Shown one piece after another: positions 63,449 through 64,000 of a stretch of DNA of 64,000 nt (the first letter of the stretch is position 1; each line of letters begins with the position of its first letter). The DNA lies in assembly GCA_018969015.1 (NCBI GenBank), contig JAGWZE010000001.1, forward strand, positions 144,752 to 208,751. Reading direction: 5' to 3'. Made by a program: the position numbers and the translations under genes. The notes beneath the pieces are model-generated. The model saw nothing but the letters and a program-made list of their open reading frames with translations. It ran no database searches and was not told where the DNA came from. This DNA comes from Alphaproteobacteria bacterium. GTDB lineage: Bacteria > Pseudomonadota > Alphaproteobacteria > Caulobacterales > Aquidulcibacteraceae.

Positions 63449-64000
63449 CTAGAGTTCGAGCAGCAGACGTTCGGGATCCTCGAGGCCTTCCTTCACGCGC
63501 ACGAGGAACGTCACGGCTTCCTTGCCGTCGACGAGGCGGTGATCGTAGCTGAGCGCGAGATACATCATCGGCCGGATCACGATCTGCCCGTTCACGACGA
63601 CCGGGCGATCCTGGATCTTGTGCATGCCGAGAATGCCCGACTGCGGCGCATTGAGGATCGGCGTCGACATCAGCGAGCCATAGACGCCGCCGTTCGAGAT
63701 CGTGAACGTCGCGCCCTGCAGGTCTTCGAGCTTAAGGCCGCCGTCCCGCGCCTTGGCGCCGAGCTCGCCGATTTCCTTTTCGATCGTCGCGGAGGACTTC
63801 TCGTCCGCGCCGCGCAGCACCGGCACGACCAGGCCTTTGTCCGTGCCGACCGCGACGCCGATGTCGAAGTAGTTCTTGTAGATGATGTCTTCGCCGTCGA
63901 TTTCGGCGTTGACGGAGGGGATCTCCTTCAGCGCCTGCACGCAGGCCTTCACGAAGAAGCTCATGAAGCCGAGCTTCACGCCGTGGCGCTTCTCGAACTG
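63449..64000 (-). CDS. sucB: Dihydrolipoamide succinyltransferase (E2 of 2-oxoglutarate dehydrogenase), 3' part
   Basis: The catalytic domain of an E2 acyltransferase, cut by the window end; its 5' part with lipoyl and E1/E3-binding domains lies beyond 64000. The frame starts [19 protein letters not shown], and the segments [22 protein letters not shown] and [21 protein letters not shown] are typical of SucB rather than pyruvate E2. The active-site motif is DHRLVDG near the C-terminus. Its position upstream of lpd agrees with the odh/suc arrangement. Confidence 0.93.
   Translation of the reverse strand, partial: QFEKRHGVKLGFMSFFVKACVQALKEIPSVNAEIDGEDIIYKNYFDIGVAVGTDKGLVVPVLRGADEKSSATIEKEIGELGAKARDGGLKLEDLQGATFTISNGGVYGSLMSTPILNAPQSGILGMHKIQDRPVVVNGQIVIRPMMYLALSYDHRLVDGKEAVTFLVRVKEGLEDPERLLLEL

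Overview
This is a GC-rich window with no rRNA, tRNA, insertion sequence, phage gene or CRISPR array that I could find. Gene content and order point to an alphaproteobacterium related to Caulobacterales. The evidence is a Caulobacter-like che cluster (STAS protein, cheY, cheA, cheW, cheR, cheB, cheY, cheD, a CheU-position protein, a receiver protein, a CheE-position protein, then an MCP), lptC-lptA-lptB-rpoN, sucB...lpd, a TonB-dependent receptor and TadE/TadG-type proteins. Genus and species cannot be fixed from sequence reading alone.

Positions 1-9420 look like an accessory, partly decayed stretch. They hold the end of a receiver-domain gene running into a methyl-accepting chemotaxis protein (MCP) fragment, a membrane-bound hybrid histidine kinase, and a minus-strand envelope operon (6744 down to 3066). 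That operon encodes a frameshifted outer-membrane barrel, a small membrane protein, an unknown protein, three lipoproteins (one an I78-type protease inhibitor) and a short-chain dehydrogenase. A large one-component regulator (SARP/BTAD, TolB-like and TPR parts) diverges from it and is the best candidate for its controller. A 550-base gene-free stretch follows.

Positions 9421-24184 are mixed housekeeping and signalling: ald with a divergent Lrp/AsnC regulator, a cold-shock protein, an MHYT-GGDEF-EAL protein, a TRIC-family channel, three TadG/TadE-like pseudopilin-type proteins, a soluble-tail MCP with a multi-pass membrane sensor, an enoyl-CoA hydratase, and an ABC ATPase paired with a 1200-residue permease fused to an M1 aminopeptidase.

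Positions 24501-34073 are a tightly coupled chemotaxis operon, most genes overlapping by 4 bases, ending with an MCP that carries a C-terminal DWEEF pentapeptide of the CheR/CheB-tether type. Positions 34102-47218 hold a fatty-acid/enoate-type operon (Old Yellow Enzyme homologue, enoyl-CoA hydratase, DUF1330 protein), a PAS hybrid kinase divergent from a LysR regulator, a secreted protein made almost wholly of seven 7-residue repeats, an orphan type I secretion adaptor, a PIG-L deacetylase remnant, and a MacA/LolCDE/DevBCA-like export operon with a trailing dehydrogenase.

Positions 47369-64000 hold a membrane histidine kinase, an RNase D-like exonuclease, a TPR-sulfotransferase, a TonB-dependent receptor and an APS kinase (possibly a sulfation-linked group), a subtilisin-type autotransporter, the lipopolysaccharide transport genes with rpoN, and lpd/sucB with two related small membrane proteins between them. 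Three kinds of intergenic palindromic repeat occur here, one of them present twice in opposite orientation.
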